The position numbers were made by a program, and so were the translations under genes. A stretch of DNA of 64,000 nt from Micromonospora halotolerans. Lineage in GTDB: Bacteria > Actinomycetota > Actinomycetes > Mycobacteriales > Micromonosporaceae. Position 1 is the stretch's first letter. Each line of letters starts with the position of its first letter. This document shows positions 36,311 through 45,497 of the stretch, piece after piece. Where the stretch lies: contig NZ_CP134876.1 of the NCBI RefSeq assembly GCF_032108445.1, forward strand, positions 1,240,001 to 1,304,000, read 5' to 3'. The notes under the pieces are model-generated. The model was not told the origin of the DNA. It saw nothing but the letters and a program-made list of their open reading frames with translations, and did not search any database.

Positions 36311-37063
36311 ATGGCACCGAGCCGTACACTTCGGACACTGGCGGCGGCCGTCGGCGGCTTGATCGCCATCGCCGTGACCGGGCCGGCCATGGCGATGGTC
36401 CCATCACTTGCCCGCACGACACCGGCCGCGGCCCCCTCGCTTCCCGGCGCGGCCCTGGCGGGCGGCTTCACACCCGCCCCACCGGAAGAGCCACGGCCCC
36501 CGCTGCTCCCAGCGGACTTCCAGGGGGCGGGCCGGTACATCGTCCGCGACCTCGGCATCGATGTCCCCTTCACCTGGCAGGGACGCAACGGCAACAGCCA
36601 GATGATCGCCGGAGGCCCGGAGTACCCGATCTGGTTCACCAACCTGATCTACGACAACACGCTCTACACGCTCACCTACAAGTGGCCGGGCATTCCGCCA
36701 GACCCGCCGCAGCCCTGCCATCAGGTCGGGTTCTTCAACCGGCAGATGTTCAACGACCTGCTGAAGACCGCACGATTCGTCGGACCGGAGATCCTGCAGG
36801 GGAACAACAGTCGGTACGTCGACCACTGGCGCGTCGGCGTGGTTGCGGGCTTCACGCAGCCGGGAGAGTTTCCCCGGCTTCCGCTCGCGCTCGGCGACGT
36901 CTACGTCGACCAGAGGGATCCGAGCCGGTGGGCGCAGGTGCTGCATTTCGGCATCCAGAACCTCTACGACCCCGCGCTGGATGGGTGGTTCACGTTGAAC
37001 ACGTTCTGGCACCAGCCGGGGCAGGTGATCCTCCCCGACAGCTGCCTCCCTTCATCAATCTGA
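36311..37063 (+). CDS. secreted hypothetical protein
   Basis: This 250-residue protein has a Sec signal (LRTLAAAVGGLIAIAVTG, cleavage near AMA) and a Pro-rich linker. The ~190-residue mature domain is rich in Trp/Tyr/Asn (VPFTWQGRNGNSQMIAGG, WRVGVVAGFTQPGEFPR). Two cysteines (PCHQVG and DSCLPSS) could form a disulfide. I recognise no family. The start follows GGAGGGGGAC. It stands alone between the OGG-fold gene and the VOC gene. Confidence 0.7.
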   Translation: MAPSRTLRTLAAAVGGLIAIAVTGPAMAMVPSLARTTPAAAPSLPGAALAGGFTPAPPEEPRPPLLPADFQGAGRYIVRDLGIDVPFTWQGRNGNSQMIAGGPEYPIWFTNLIYDNTLYTLTYKWPGIPPDPPQPCHQVGFFNRQMFNDLLKTARFVGPEILQGNNSRYVDHWRVGVVAGFTQPGEFPRLPLALGDVYVDQRDPSRWAQVLHFGIQNLYDPALDGWFTLNTFWHQPGQVILPDSCLPSSI

Positions 37064-37161
37064 TTTCTCAGGTAGCCCTTGGCGCTTGTCGACCCTGTCG
37101 ACGTCCGCGCTGGTGGACGGCGTCGAGTTGCTCCGGCACCCACCGGACTAGGGTCGGGCGC

Positions 37162-37527
37162 ATGAGTGTGCACGCCCGGGTCGTCGCCGGCGACTTCCCC
37201 GCCACCCTGCGCTTCTACTCCGACCTGCTCGGTGAGCCGGAAACGGTTGTCCGCGACGTCGAGTACGCCAGCTTCGACCAGGAGGGCGAGACGGTCCTCG
37301 CGATCCTCGGCCGCCGCGCGGCGGAGGCGGTGCTGCCGGTGGGTCGGGGAGACGGCGGGGTGCTCGTGGTGATTCCCGTACCCGATGTGGACGCCACCAT
37401 CGCCGCCCTTGATGCCGAGCTGGTGGTGGCCGAGGCCGCCGACCGCCCCGGGTGGGGCGTGCGCTCGGCCTACCTACGCGACCCGGAGGGCAACCTGGTC
37501 GAGGTGCAGACCTGGACGGCCCGCTGA
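37162..37527 (+). CDS. VOC-family (glyoxalase-like) protein
   Basis: This 121-residue single VOC domain starts RVVAGDFPATLRFYSDLLG and ends YLRDPEGNLVEVQTWTAR, with the metal-site Glu of the last strand in NLVEVQ. It fits glyoxalase/bleomycin-resistance-like dimeric proteins of undefined substrate. A second copy of its 3' end is present at 40059-40172. Confidence 0.88.
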   Translation: MSVHARVVAGDFPATLRFYSDLLGEPETVVRDVEYASFDQEGETVLAILGRRAAEAVLPVGRGDGGVLVVIPVPDVDATIAALDAELVVAEAADRPGWGVRSAYLRDPEGNLVEVQTWTAR

Positions 37528-37711
37528 GGGTACGGCCACCGTGCCGGCCGGGGAGGCCAGCCGGGCAACCTGCGGGTCGGTCCGGTCGGGCCGCGCGGGT
37601 AGCAGTCCGGCAGGGGTGGGCTAGCTGTGCGGACGACACACCGGCAGGCCATCACATGCCGGTCCGGTCGCTCGTCTACCGGGGTGACACCTGACGAAGG
37701 GAACCCCAGCC

Positions 37712-38638
37712 ATGAGAGTTCTGCTCGCGGGCGCCTCGGGCGCCGTCGGTCGGCCCCTCACCCGCCAACTCATCGCCGCCGGCCACCAGGTGGTCGGGAT
37801 CAGCCGTAGCCCGAGCAACGCCGAGCGGCTGCGTGACGCCGGGGCCGAGGCCGTGGTGGCCGACGTGATGAATCGAGAGAACCTGCTCGCCGCCGTAAGG
37901 GACGTGCGGGCCGACGCGGTCGTCCACGAGTTGACGGCGCTGGGCACCACGAAGATGGGCGAGGCGCTCCAGGGTACGAACGCCCTGCGTACCACCGGGA
38001 CGGCCAACCTGCTCGCGGCGGCCCGGGCGGTCGGCGCGCACCGCTTCGTCACCCAGTCGATCGTGCTGGGCTACGGCTACCGCGATCACGGCCCGCGCGT
38101 GATCACGGAGGACGACCCGTTCGCCGAGCCGGTGGGCGGCAAGCTCGGCGAGGCGGTGGCGGCGATCCGCGCCACCGAGGAGCAGGTGTACACGGCCGAC
38201 GAGATGGAAGGCGTCGCGCTGCGCTACGGCTTCTTCTACGGACAGGACCGCATGACCGACATGATCGTCAACCTGCTGCGCAAGCGCCGGCTGCCCGTGC
38301 CCTCCGGGGGCGGCTTCGCCAACTTCATCTACCTGGAGGACGCCGCCGCGGCGACCGTGGCCGCCCTGGAGAAGGGGCGGGCCGGGCAGGCGTACAACAT
38401 CGTCGATGACGAGCCGGTGCGCTGGGCCGACTACCTGGACACCCTCGCCGCCGCGATCGGGGCGCGCCGGCCGTGGCGGGTCCCGAGCTGGATGCTGCGG
38501 CCCATCCCGTACGCCCACGCCATGATGACCACCTCGATGTGCGTCTCCAACGCCAAGGCCAAGCGCGAACTGGGCTGGGCTCCGGCAGTGCCGACCTACC
38601 GCGAGGGCATCCCGCTGATCGCGAGAGCGGCCCGCTGA
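37712..38638 (+). CDS. NAD-dependent epimerase/dehydratase family protein
   Basis: This 308-residue extended-SDR protein has a GASGAVGRPLTRQL nucleotide-binding loop at the N-terminus and YGFFYGQDR in the active-site region (no classic YxxxK is obvious, as in many atypical family members). It ends TYREGIPLIARAAR. Function is probably a nucleotide-sugar or small-molecule oxidoreductase. A short copy of its 3' end survives at 42006-42050. Confidence 0.82.
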   Translation: MRVLLAGASGAVGRPLTRQLIAAGHQVVGISRSPSNAERLRDAGAEAVVADVMNRENLLAAVRDVRADAVVHELTALGTTKMGEALQGTNALRTTGTANLLAAARAVGAHRFVTQSIVLGYGYRDHGPRVITEDDPFAEPVGGKLGEAVAAIRATEEQVYTADEMEGVALRYGFFYGQDRMTDMIVNLLRKRRLPVPSGGGFANFIYLEDAAAATVAALEKGRAGQAYNIVDDEPVRWADYLDTLAAAIGARRPWRVPSWMLRPIPYAHAMMTTSMCVSNAKAKRELGWAPAVPTYREGIPLIARAAR

Positions 38639-38682
38639 GCCCCGTGCCATCGTTGAGGCGGCGGCGCACCTGGTGTGGCCCG

Positions 38683-39546
38683 TCAGGCGAGGACGTTCAG
38701 TTCGGTCAGCGCGTCGTCGGGGAGGGCCAGCGCGGCGGCGGCGACGTTCTCGCGCAGGTGCGCCACCGACGAGGTGCCGGGGATGAGCAGGATGTTCGGG
38801 GACCGGTGCAGCAGCCACGCCAGCGCGACCGCCAGCGGGGTGGTCTCCAGGCGGGCGGCGACGGCCTGCAGTTCCTCGGACTGCAGCGGGGTGAAGCCGC
38901 CGAGCGGGAAGTAGGGCACGAAGGCGATGCCCTGCGCCGCGAGGGAGTCGATGAGCGGGTCGTCGTCGCGGTTGGCGATGTTGTAGAAGTTCTGCACACA
39001 CACCACCGGCGCGATGGACTGCGCCTCGGCGACCTGCTCGGCGTTGACGGTGCTGAGCCCGAGGTGCTTGATCAGGCCCTGCTGTTGCAGCTCCGCGAGG
39101 ACCGTGAACGGCTCCTCGATCGAGCCGGGGGTGGGCCGGTCGAACCCGCCGACGCGCAGGTTGACCACGTCGAGCACGTCGAGGCCGAGGCGGCGCAGGT
39201 TGTCGTGTACGGCCTGCCGAAGCTGCTCCGGGGCGAGGGCCTGCGGCCAGTTGCCCTCGGCGTCGCGCAGCGCCCCGACCTTGGTGACGATGTGCAGGTC
39301 GTCGGGGTACGGGTGCAGGGCCTCCCGGATGATCTCGTTGGTGACGTACGGGCCGTAGTAGTCGGACGTGTCGATGTGATTGATGCCGAGATTGACGACC
39401 TCGCGCAGCACGGCGACGGCCGCGTCGCGGTCGGCCGGTGGCCCGAAGACGTGCGGGCCGGCCAACTGCATCGCGCCGTACCCCATCCGGGTGACCGTCA
39501 GATTCCCCATGCGGAACGTGCCGCCGGGCAGGCTGGTCGACGTCAT
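38683..39546 (-). CDS. aldo/keto reductase (pyridoxal-reductase-like)
   Basis: This 287-residue AKR has Asp and Tyr in HIDTSDYYGPY and Lys in IVTKVG. The usual His position reads DVVNLRVGG, a variant common in actinomycete pyridoxal-reductase-like AKRs. The ATG at 39546 follows GAGAGGAAG. It is the third AKR of the window and is not a copy of the others. It is convergent with the epimerase gene (44 bp between stops). Confidence 0.88.
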   Translation of the reverse strand: MTSTSLPGGTFRMGNLTVTRMGYGAMQLAGPHVFGPPADRDAAVAVLREVVNLGINHIDTSDYYGPYVTNEIIREALHPYPDDLHIVTKVGALRDAEGNWPQALAPEQLRQAVHDNLRRLGLDVLDVVNLRVGGFDRPTPGSIEEPFTVLAELQQQGLIKHLGLSTVNAEQVAEAQSIAPVVCVQNFYNIANRDDDPLIDSLAAQGIAFVPYFPLGGFTPLQSEELQAVAARLETTPLAVALAWLLHRSPNILLIPGTSSVAHLRENVAAAALALPDDALTELNVLA

Positions 39547-39724
39547 GCGGCTTCCTCTCGCTGTGGTGGCAAACCCGCGGGTTTCCCGCCGGCCCGGCCA
39601 CCAAACTACGGGGGTCCGGCCGGTGAGGCGGGCGTCCTCGTCAACCACGTCGTCCTGGTTCACGGTGGCCACGATGGGCACTGAGGTGTGAGGATTTTCC
39701 GTGGCAACCAGAAGGGAGCCTGTG

Positions 39725-40057
39725 GTGGCGAGATTCGTGACGATCGGATACGGGGACCGGGAAGGCTACGACAGTACCGACGCTGCGGTACTCGACGAGG
39801 CGCACGCCCATGACATGCGCCTGCGCGAGGCCGGGACCGTGATGGGTATGGCCGACTCCCCCGTACAGGTGCGGAACCTCAACGGCGCCGGCATGACCGT
39901 GCAGAGCGGCTCGTTCCTGTCCTCGGCGCTGCCGGTGGCTGGATTCGCGGTCATCGAGGCGGAGACGCTGGAGGAAGCCATCCAGATAGCGTCGAGGACG
40001 CCATGTGCCGTCGCGCAGGGAGTCGTCGAGGTGTGGCCGCTGCGGGAGGCACCGTAG
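39725..40057 (+). CDS. YCII/dimeric alpha-beta-barrel family protein
   Basis: This 110-residue protein starts VARFVTIGYGDREGYD, typical of the YCII-like/DGPF dimeric ferredoxin-fold proteins found near ECF sigma factors. The GTG at 39725 was chosen because GGGAG lies 6 nt upstream and the family begins at this point; a GTG at 39701 would add 8 residues. The enzymatic role is unknown. The VOC 3'-end remnant begins 2 bp after its stop. Confidence 0.75.
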   Translation: MARFVTIGYGDREGYDSTDAAVLDEAHAHDMRLREAGTVMGMADSPVQVRNLNGAGMTVQSGSFLSSALPVAGFAVIEAETLEEAIQIASRTPCAVAQGVVEVWPLREAP

Positions 40058-40058
40058 G

Positions 40059-40172
40059 GCCGAGGTGGTGGTGGCCGCGGCCGCCGACCGCCCCGGGTGG
40101 GGCGTGCGCTCGGCCTACCTGCGCGACCCGGAGGGCCACCTCGTCGAGGTGCAAACCTGGACGGCCCGCTGA
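40059..40172 (+). pseudogene. 3' end remnant of the VOC gene
   Basis: The 114 bases translate in frame to AEVVVAAAADRPGWGVRSAY and on to VEVQTWTAR followed by TGA, almost identical at DNA level to the last ~110 bp of the VOC gene ending at 37527. No start or N-terminal part is present. It is a decayed partial duplicate. Confidence 0.85.
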
Positions 40173-40182
40173 GGGTCAGGCG

Positions 40183-40731
40183 TCAGCGGGGATGCTGGTC
40201 GGTCGACGGCTGTGCCGCCAGCCGGGGTTCCACATCCTCCGGCAGCTCGGCACCGCAGAGCGCGCAGACGTAGTCGTCGTCCCGGATCAGGTTGCGCTCG
40301 CCGCAGTCGAGGCAGCGCCGGAAGACGACGGCCACGGTGAAGCCGTCCGGGCGGTCGATGCCCGCGCGGTCGAGGGCGCCCGCCACCGCCGTCCATGAGG
40401 TGGGATCGGGGCAGTATCCGGTGGAGTGGTTGCTCACCTCCGTGACGACCCAGCCGCCCCGCTCACCGGCGAAGCCGATCTCCCCGGCACCGAGGACCTC
40501 CCCGCCGCCGGCGCAGGCGACGTGCTCGCTGCGTCTCGGCGCGAGCCGTAACGTACCGCCGGTGTCGACGACGTAGGTGAACGGCTCGTCACGGTCGCGC
40601 GGATCCGCGGCCGCCAGGTAGGTGTCGAGATCGCCCGGTGATCGGACGGGCCAGCCCTCGGGCGCGCCGGCGACGGACGCCCGCACGTCCGCCCGGCCGA
40701 CGTAGCGGTATCGACGCTCCGCCCCTACCAC
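40183..40731 (-). CDS. conserved hypothetical protein with C-terminal zinc ribbon
   Basis: This 182-residue protein starts RRYRYVGRADVRASVAG. It has a middle domain with WVVTEVSNHSTGYCPDPTSW and ends in CLDCGERNLIRDDDYVCALCGAEL, two CxxC pairs that should bind Zn. I recall similar actinomycete proteins of unknown role. A GTG at 40731 is the best start (VVGAERRYRY). Confidence 0.72.
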   Translation of the reverse strand: MVGAERRYRYVGRADVRASVAGAPEGWPVRSPGDLDTYLAAADPRDRDEPFTYVVDTGGTLRLAPRRSEHVACAGGGEVLGAGEIGFAGERGGWVVTEVSNHSTGYCPDPTSWTAVAGALDRAGIDRPDGFTVAVVFRRCLDCGERNLIRDDDYVCALCGAELPEDVEPRLAAQPSTDQHPR

Positions 40732-40858
40732 GCTGCAGACCCTACGCCGGTGCGGCCACCGTCGTGGACGAGCACGGCGCAGCGCCGCGGTCCAGCGGGT
40801 GAGAGTCGCGAGGAAGGGGCCGGGCAGGACCCGGTGGTCCTGCCCGGACGCCCGGTTG

Positions 40859-41773
40859 TCAATGGTGCGTGCCGCGGGTGTCAAGCACGATGGCGGCGGT
40901 GATCAGCCCGGCGCCGACCAGCCCGGTCGAGCTGAGACGGTCGCCGAAGAGCAGCGCCGCCAGGAGCGTGGCGACGAGGGGTTCCAGCAGCGCGATCAGT
41001 GCTGCCGTACCGGCTGCGGTGGTGCGCAGGCCCCGGAAGTACAGGGCGTAGGCCACTGCGGTGGGTGCGGTGCCCAGCAGCAACAGCAACCCCACGGACG
41101 CCGGGGTCGGGACGAAGTCCATCCCGGACGTCACGATGGCCGCGGGGGCGAGCACGGCGCCGCCGATCGCGAAGCTCACGCCGGTGGCGGTGACATCGTT
41201 GAGGCCGGCGACGGGCCGGGTTCCGACGAATGTCATGGTGGCGAAGCCGGCTGCCGACAGCAGCGCGAATCCAGCTCCGGCGAGCGCGTTCGTGGTCGCG
41301 ATGCCCCCGGCTGGCGTGCCGACGAGCAGGACCAGACCGCTGACGGCCAGCGCCACGGTGGCGAGCATTACCGCGCTGACCCGCCGCCGTCCGGCGATCG
41401 CTTCAGCGGACAGGACGAGGGCTGGTGACGCGCCGATGGTGACCAGGGTGGCGAGGCTGACGCCGGTCCGTGCCACCGCGGCGAAGAAGCAGGCCTGGAA
41501 GACCGCGGCGAGCAGCCCGTTCACGACCATCCGGGCCCAGGCGCGCCGGCTGCGTGGCAGTGGTTGCCGGATCAGGCAGAGCCAGACGATGACGAGCATG
41601 CCGCCGGCGGCGAGCCGGTAGGCGGCCACAGCCAGCGGTGCCAGCCCCGTTTCGTGGGCGAGGAGGCTGCCGGTGGGGCCACCGGTGCCCCACAGCACGC
41701 CGGCGAGGACAAGTGACCACAGGCCGGTGGTGGGGCGCCGGGCGGCGGCCACCGGGTGTTGGGTGACAAGCAT
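40859..41773 (-). CDS. EamA/DMT-superfamily transporter
   Basis: This 304-residue protein has ten membrane segments in two EamA repeats (starts VLAGVLWGTGGPTGSLLAHE; the second half has ALIALLEPLVATLLAALLFG, a typical repeat end). It belongs to the drug/metabolite exporter superfamily. The substrate is unknown. It begins ~390 bp from the next gene, the longest gene-free region nearby. Confidence 0.92.
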   Translation of the reverse strand: MLVTQHPVAAARRPTTGLWSLVLAGVLWGTGGPTGSLLAHETGLAPLAVAAYRLAAGGMLVIVWLCLIRQPLPRSRRAWARMVVNGLLAAVFQACFFAAVARTGVSLATLVTIGASPALVLSAEAIAGRRRVSAVMLATVALAVSGLVLLVGTPAGGIATTNALAGAGFALLSAAGFATMTFVGTRPVAGLNDVTATGVSFAIGGAVLAPAAIVTSGMDFVPTPASVGLLLLLGTAPTAVAYALYFRGLRTTAAGTAALIALLEPLVATLLAALLFGDRLSSTGLVGAGLITAAIVLDTRGTHH

Positions 41774-42005
41774 AAGGAATCGCTCCTGCGACGAGGGAAG
41801 TGAGGGTCGCGGAAGCGGGGCGTGCCGGACTCAGCGCTGGGTGAACCGCGTGTCCGCCCGAGGCAGGCTGGACACGATGAGCGGAGGCGCCCCGCTCAGG
41901 AGCGCGGCGGGGTGATGATGTCGAAGGTCCGGTCCATGAGCCGATCCTATTCGCGGGTGCTGGACGACACGAACCGCATTTCGCGGCAAGCCGTGTGCCA
42001 CGCAC
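41774..42005. other. gene-free region, promoter side of the EamA gene
   Basis: I see no supported gene in these 232 bp. The last part abuts the epimerase-like 3'-end remnant. No clear promoter consensus or RNA structure is visible. Confidence 0.5.
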
Positions 42006-42050
42006 AGCTACCGCGAGGGTGTCCCGCTGATGGCGGAGGCCAGCCGCTGA
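42006..42050 (+). pseudogene. 3' end remnant of the epimerase gene
   Basis: It translates to SYREGVPLMAEASR then TGA, matching the last codons of the epimerase (TYREGIPLIARAAR, ends 38638) with clear DNA similarity. It is short and has no upstream homology I can see, so it is a decayed duplicate end. Confidence 0.65.
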
Positions 42051-42062
42051 GCGACCGCCTCC

Positions 42063-42092
42063 TGTGCAGGGCTTCGATCCTCGCCCTGCACA
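42063..42092. terminator. perfect 10-bp hairpin
   Basis: TGTGCAGGGC / GCCCTGCACA with a 10-nt loop follows the epimerase remnant. It may be the terminator once belonging to that duplicated gene end. Confidence 0.55.
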
Positions 42093-42107
42093 GCGGGTCC
42101 GGAATCG

Positions 42108-42141
42108 GCCCGGCGGCCGGCCGGTTGGCCGGCCGCCGGGC
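42108..42141. terminator. strong hairpin terminator of the acylase gene
   Basis: GCCCGGCGGCCGGCC / GGCCGGCCGCCGGGC, a perfect 15-bp stem with a GGTT loop, lies just downstream of the acylase stop (minus strand). Confidence 0.8.
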
Positions 42142-42162
42142 TCGGAGTCTCCGCCGGGGCGG

Positions 42163-44505
42163 TCAGTGGCGCCGCTCCCCCACCCGGTAGGTGACCAGGT
42201 TGGGGTCGGCCCGCAGCTGCTTCTCGGTGAACTTGATGGTGTCCCAGCCCTTGCCCGAGTACAGCCGGGTCTGGTCGGCGTACCAGGGTGAGTTCGGGTT
42301 GGCTGACTGGGAGTAGGTGAGGATCTGCCTGCCCGACGGCCCGTTGCGGCCCAGCTCGACGGCCATCACGAACGACGAGCCGTGTTGCACCTTCGAGTAG
42401 CCGACGCCGGGCTGCAGCACCCCGATGATCATGTTGAAGACGCCGGCTTCCGCGCGCCCGCCGTGGATCGGGATGCGCTCGGCGCCGCGCGGCTCGGTCT
42501 GGATGTCGCCGAGGCGGGCGTCGAGCGGGATGCCGTTCAGCTTGCGGACGGCATTGGCGAGGGCGGTGCGTACCCTCGGGTCGTCGACGGCGAGCCGGCT
42601 CGGCGTGGTGAGCGGGGCGGCCGGGTCGAACGCGTCGGCGAAGCGCAGGCCGCCGGCCAGGGCGAACTCGGTGAACAGGTGCGCGCCCCGGCTGTCGAGG
42701 TTGACCTTCAGGTCCCAGCCGCGCAGGGCGGCGCAGGCTGCGGTCAGGTCGACGGTGGTGCCGTCGGAGGCGGTGGCGGTCGGCTGCGCCTCGCAGACCC
42801 GGACCAGGTCGTCGCGGACCAGCTCGCCCCCGTACGCCCGGTCACCGAACGTCACGTCCCACAGCTTGCCGGTGGTGAAGCCCTTGCCGGGAAGCCCGTC
42901 GGTGCCCGCGATCCGCTGCTGCACCTGGTGCACGCCGAGCCGGGTCCGCAGGCTGCGCGGGGTCCGCTCGTCGCCGATGATGCGCGAATACCCCTCCAGC
43001 GGGCGGGCCGGGTTGGCCAGCCAGTAGCTGTCGTTGGAGTTGGTCACGTAGTCGCCGCGGACCAGCGCGGGCAGGTTGCCCGGGCCGAGGATGCCGGGCA
43101 CCGCGGCGTCCGGGTCCCGGCCCAGCTCACAGGCGGAGCGGGAGCCGTCGAGGACGGCCTGGCCGCTGCTGGCGTACAGGGGCTGGAAGGGCGCCGGGAT
43201 ACAGGCGGCCGCGAGGGAGCCGGTGACCCGGGGCACGACGGAGTGGTCGGCGTAGAGGGCGTTGCCGTCGCGGTCGGCGGCGATGACGTTGACCCAGGGC
43301 AGGAACTGCCGCCGGTCCAGCACCGCCCGCAGGTCACCCACCGACGTCGCCCGTCCCATAGCGAGCCAGCCGTCGAGGGCGCGGTTGTTGGCGGCGTTGA
43401 CGTCGGTGATCGCGTACGCGGCCTGCGCCGTCCAGTCGAAGGTGCCCGGCACCACGACGACCGGGCCGAAGTGGGTGTCGTAGAAGGTACGGGTGACCGG
43501 GCCGTCCGGCGTCTGGACGGTGACGGTGCGGGCGGTCATCTTCCGGGGCTGGCCGTCGTAGAGGTAGCTGGTCGGGTCACCGGGCACCAGAGCCAGCCGG
43601 TGCCAGACGAAGCGGCGGGCGGTGGAGACGGTGTGCGACCAGGCGATCCGGTCGTTGTGGCCGATCTCCACGATCGGATCGCCGACCAGGGTCGCGCCCT
43701 CCACGTCGTACCGGCCGGGCACCTTCAGGTGCATCCGGTAGAAGCGCTCGCCGCCGTCCCACGGGAAGTGCGGGTTGGCCAGCAGCATGCCGGCGCCGCT
43801 GGCGGTGGCGTCGCGGCCCAGGCCGTACGCGTTGCTGCCCACCCCGGCCGGTGCGCCGTCCCGGGCGGCGACGATGGCCTCCGCCTGCGGGGCGCTCGCC
43901 GGCACGCTGGTCCCGTCGGCGCGGGGCGGCGCGGCGGCGACGATGCCGTCGGCGAGCGCGCCGGAGCTGGCCCGGACCATCCGCGTCCAGTTCGCCCGCC
44001 ACACGTCCAGCTCGGTGATCGGGCGTACCCAGTCCTTCCCCTTGCAGGCCGGGTCGGTGATCTTGTTCTTGGCGCCGCGGAGGTACGCGTTGTAGCCGGC
44101 GACGAAGCCGCGGATCTGGTCGCGTACCTCGTTGGAGGGTGCGTGGATGCCGTCGTGCGGGCCCGCCAGCCAGCGCTCGGCGGCGCGGGCGTCGATGGCC
44201 TTCTGGTGGAACAGGTCGCTGGTGACGTTGCTGGCTTGCGCGCCGAACCAGCGGGACCGTTCGGCCCGGACGGTCACCATCTGCTCCGCGATCAGGCAGA
44301 TGTTGTCCTCGGCCTGGGCGTAGCCGACGCCGTAGCCGAGGCTGGCGAAGTTGCGGGCGGTGATGTGCGGTACGCCGTACGAGGCGCGCTGGATCAGGGC
44401 GGAGTAGCCGGGGCCCTGAGCGACGGCGGTGCCGCCGTTGATGGTGAGGCCGGCGGCGACCAGGACGGTGGCCGTCGCCGCGGCGGCAAGTGGGCGCGCC
44501 CTCAT
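42163..44505 (-). CDS. penicillin-acylase-family Ntn hydrolase (aculeacin A / acyl-homoserine lactone acylase-like)
   Basis: This 780-residue secreted precursor (signal LAAAATATVLVAAGLTINGG) closely resembles, as I recall the sequence, aculeacin-A acylase of Actinoplanes utahensis. The predicted autoproteolytic site is Gly|Ser224 in GVGSNAYGLG, making Ser224 the beta-subunit N-terminal nucleophile. Further family motifs are LLANPHFPWDGGERFYRMH, WSHTVSTARRFVWH and NSNDSYW. Such enzymes remove fatty-acyl chains from cyclic lipopeptides (aculeacin, echinocandin, deacylation of daptomycin-like drugs) and from N-acyl-homoserine lactones, outside the cell. It has its own strong terminator. It follows a lipoprotein/beta-propeller pair on the same strand with a ~170-bp gap. 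Confidence 0.9.
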   Translation of the reverse strand: MRARPLAAAATATVLVAAGLTINGGTAVAQGPGYSALIQRASYGVPHITARNFASLGYGVGYAQAEDNICLIAEQMVTVRAERSRWFGAQASNVTSDLFHQKAIDARAAERWLAGPHDGIHAPSNEVRDQIRGFVAGYNAYLRGAKNKITDPACKGKDWVRPITELDVWRANWTRMVRASSGALADGIVAAAPPRADGTSVPASAPQAEAIVAARDGAPAGVGSNAYGLGRDATASGAGMLLANPHFPWDGGERFYRMHLKVPGRYDVEGATLVGDPIVEIGHNDRIAWSHTVSTARRFVWHRLALVPGDPTSYLYDGQPRKMTARTVTVQTPDGPVTRTFYDTHFGPVVVVPGTFDWTAQAAYAITDVNAANNRALDGWLAMGRATSVGDLRAVLDRRQFLPWVNVIAADRDGNALYADHSVVPRVTGSLAAACIPAPFQPLYASSGQAVLDGSRSACELGRDPDAAVPGILGPGNLPALVRGDYVTNSNDSYWLANPARPLEGYSRIIGDERTPRSLRTRLGVHQVQQRIAGTDGLPGKGFTTGKLWDVTFGDRAYGGELVRDDLVRVCEAQPTATASDGTTVDLTAACAALRGWDLKVNLDSRGAHLFTEFALAGGLRFADAFDPAAPLTTPSRLAVDDPRVRTALANAVRKLNGIPLDARLGDIQTEPRGAERIPIHGGRAEAGVFNMIIGVLQPGVGYSKVQHGSSFVMAVELGRNGPSGRQILTYSQSANPNSPWYADQTRLYSGKGWDTIKFTEKQLRADPNLVTYRVGERRH

Positions 44506-44678
44506 CGGGCGCTCTGGTGGTGGCGTGGACGGAACATTGGACGTCCTCCCCGAGTAGTGACTGTCCAGGTCCGACCGACGCTAGTAGTGAATGTTGCTCA
44601 AGTCACCTGTCGATCACCGCCGACGATGCGGGGCGGTTGAGTAAGCACCGCACGGGTCGCGGTCGTGGTACGTCCGCG

Positions 44679-45497
44679 TCAGCGCGGTACGGTCACCTGC
44701 TGCTCCGGGGTCGGCTTGCCGGCGCCCGGGAAGTGCACCTCGGTGTCGAAGGCGAGCACGCCGTAGTAACCGCCTGAGGTGTATCCGCTGAACCGGATCG
44801 TGTAGGCGTCGCCGCCTGTCGTCGGGGTGACGGCGTGCGGCACCTGCCGGCCGCAGGACGCGGTGTGCCCGGGCCCGTTCCCGCTCGGTGAGGTGGCGGT
44901 GAGGGAGTAGTCCTGCTCGCCCGCGTGGATGACCCGGCAGGTGATGGTCAGGCTCAGCGGCTCACGCGAGTCCGGGAGCCATCGGCCGCCGTCGAGGAAG
45001 AACGGCTCGACGAAGACGTACGGGTTGAGGTAGTAGTCGCCCGTGTCGTTCTTGCGCAGCCGTTGGGTGCAGAAGCGGAAATTGCCCTTCGTCTTGCCGC
45101 TGCGCGAGACGTACACCTGCTGGCCGACCTGCAGGGTGCAGGTCTGCGACAGCAGGGTGTAGCCGCGGGGAAATTCCGGGGCCGGGGTGGCCCGGGCCGC
45201 CGGGGCCGGCGGCGGGATGGCGGCCGAGCCGCCCCGCGCTGCCCCCGTCGGGCGCGGTTTCGGCTTGGGGGAGGCGCTCGCAGACACCTTGCTCGGCGTT
45301 GGTGTCGCCGCCGCACCCGTCGTCGGCGCTGCGGCACTCGCCGTCGCTGCGGCGGTGGGCGCCGAGGTGTCCCAGACGGCGCCGCCGGCTCCGGCGGCAC
45401 CGGGTCGGGCGCAACTCGCAACGCCGGTGGTGAGCAGCAGCAACGTCAGTACGCCGCGACGGACGAGCGGCCAGCGCCGCCAGGTCGGCGCGCTCAC
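44679..45497 (-). CDS. putative lipoprotein, secreted hypothetical
   Basis: This 272-residue protein has a lipoprotein-like lead (LVRRGVLTLLLLTTGVASCA), a long Ala/Thr/Pro linker (residues ~35-95) and a C-terminal domain with four cysteines (QTCTLQVG, FRFCTQRL, ITCRVIH, TASCGRQ). I recognise no family. The GTG at 45497 overlaps the beta-propeller gene stop by 4 bp, so these two are one operon. Confidence 0.72.
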   Translation of the reverse strand: MSAPTWRRWPLVRRGVLTLLLLTTGVASCARPGAAGAGGAVWDTSAPTAAATASAAAPTTGAAATPTPSKVSASASPKPKPRPTGAARGGSAAIPPPAPAARATPAPEFPRGYTLLSQTCTLQVGQQVYVSRSGKTKGNFRFCTQRLRKNDTGDYYLNPYVFVEPFFLDGGRWLPDSREPLSLTITCRVIHAGEQDYSLTATSPSGNGPGHTASCGRQVPHAVTPTTGGDAYTIRFSGYTSGGYYGVLAFDTEVHFPGAGKPTPEQQVTVPR

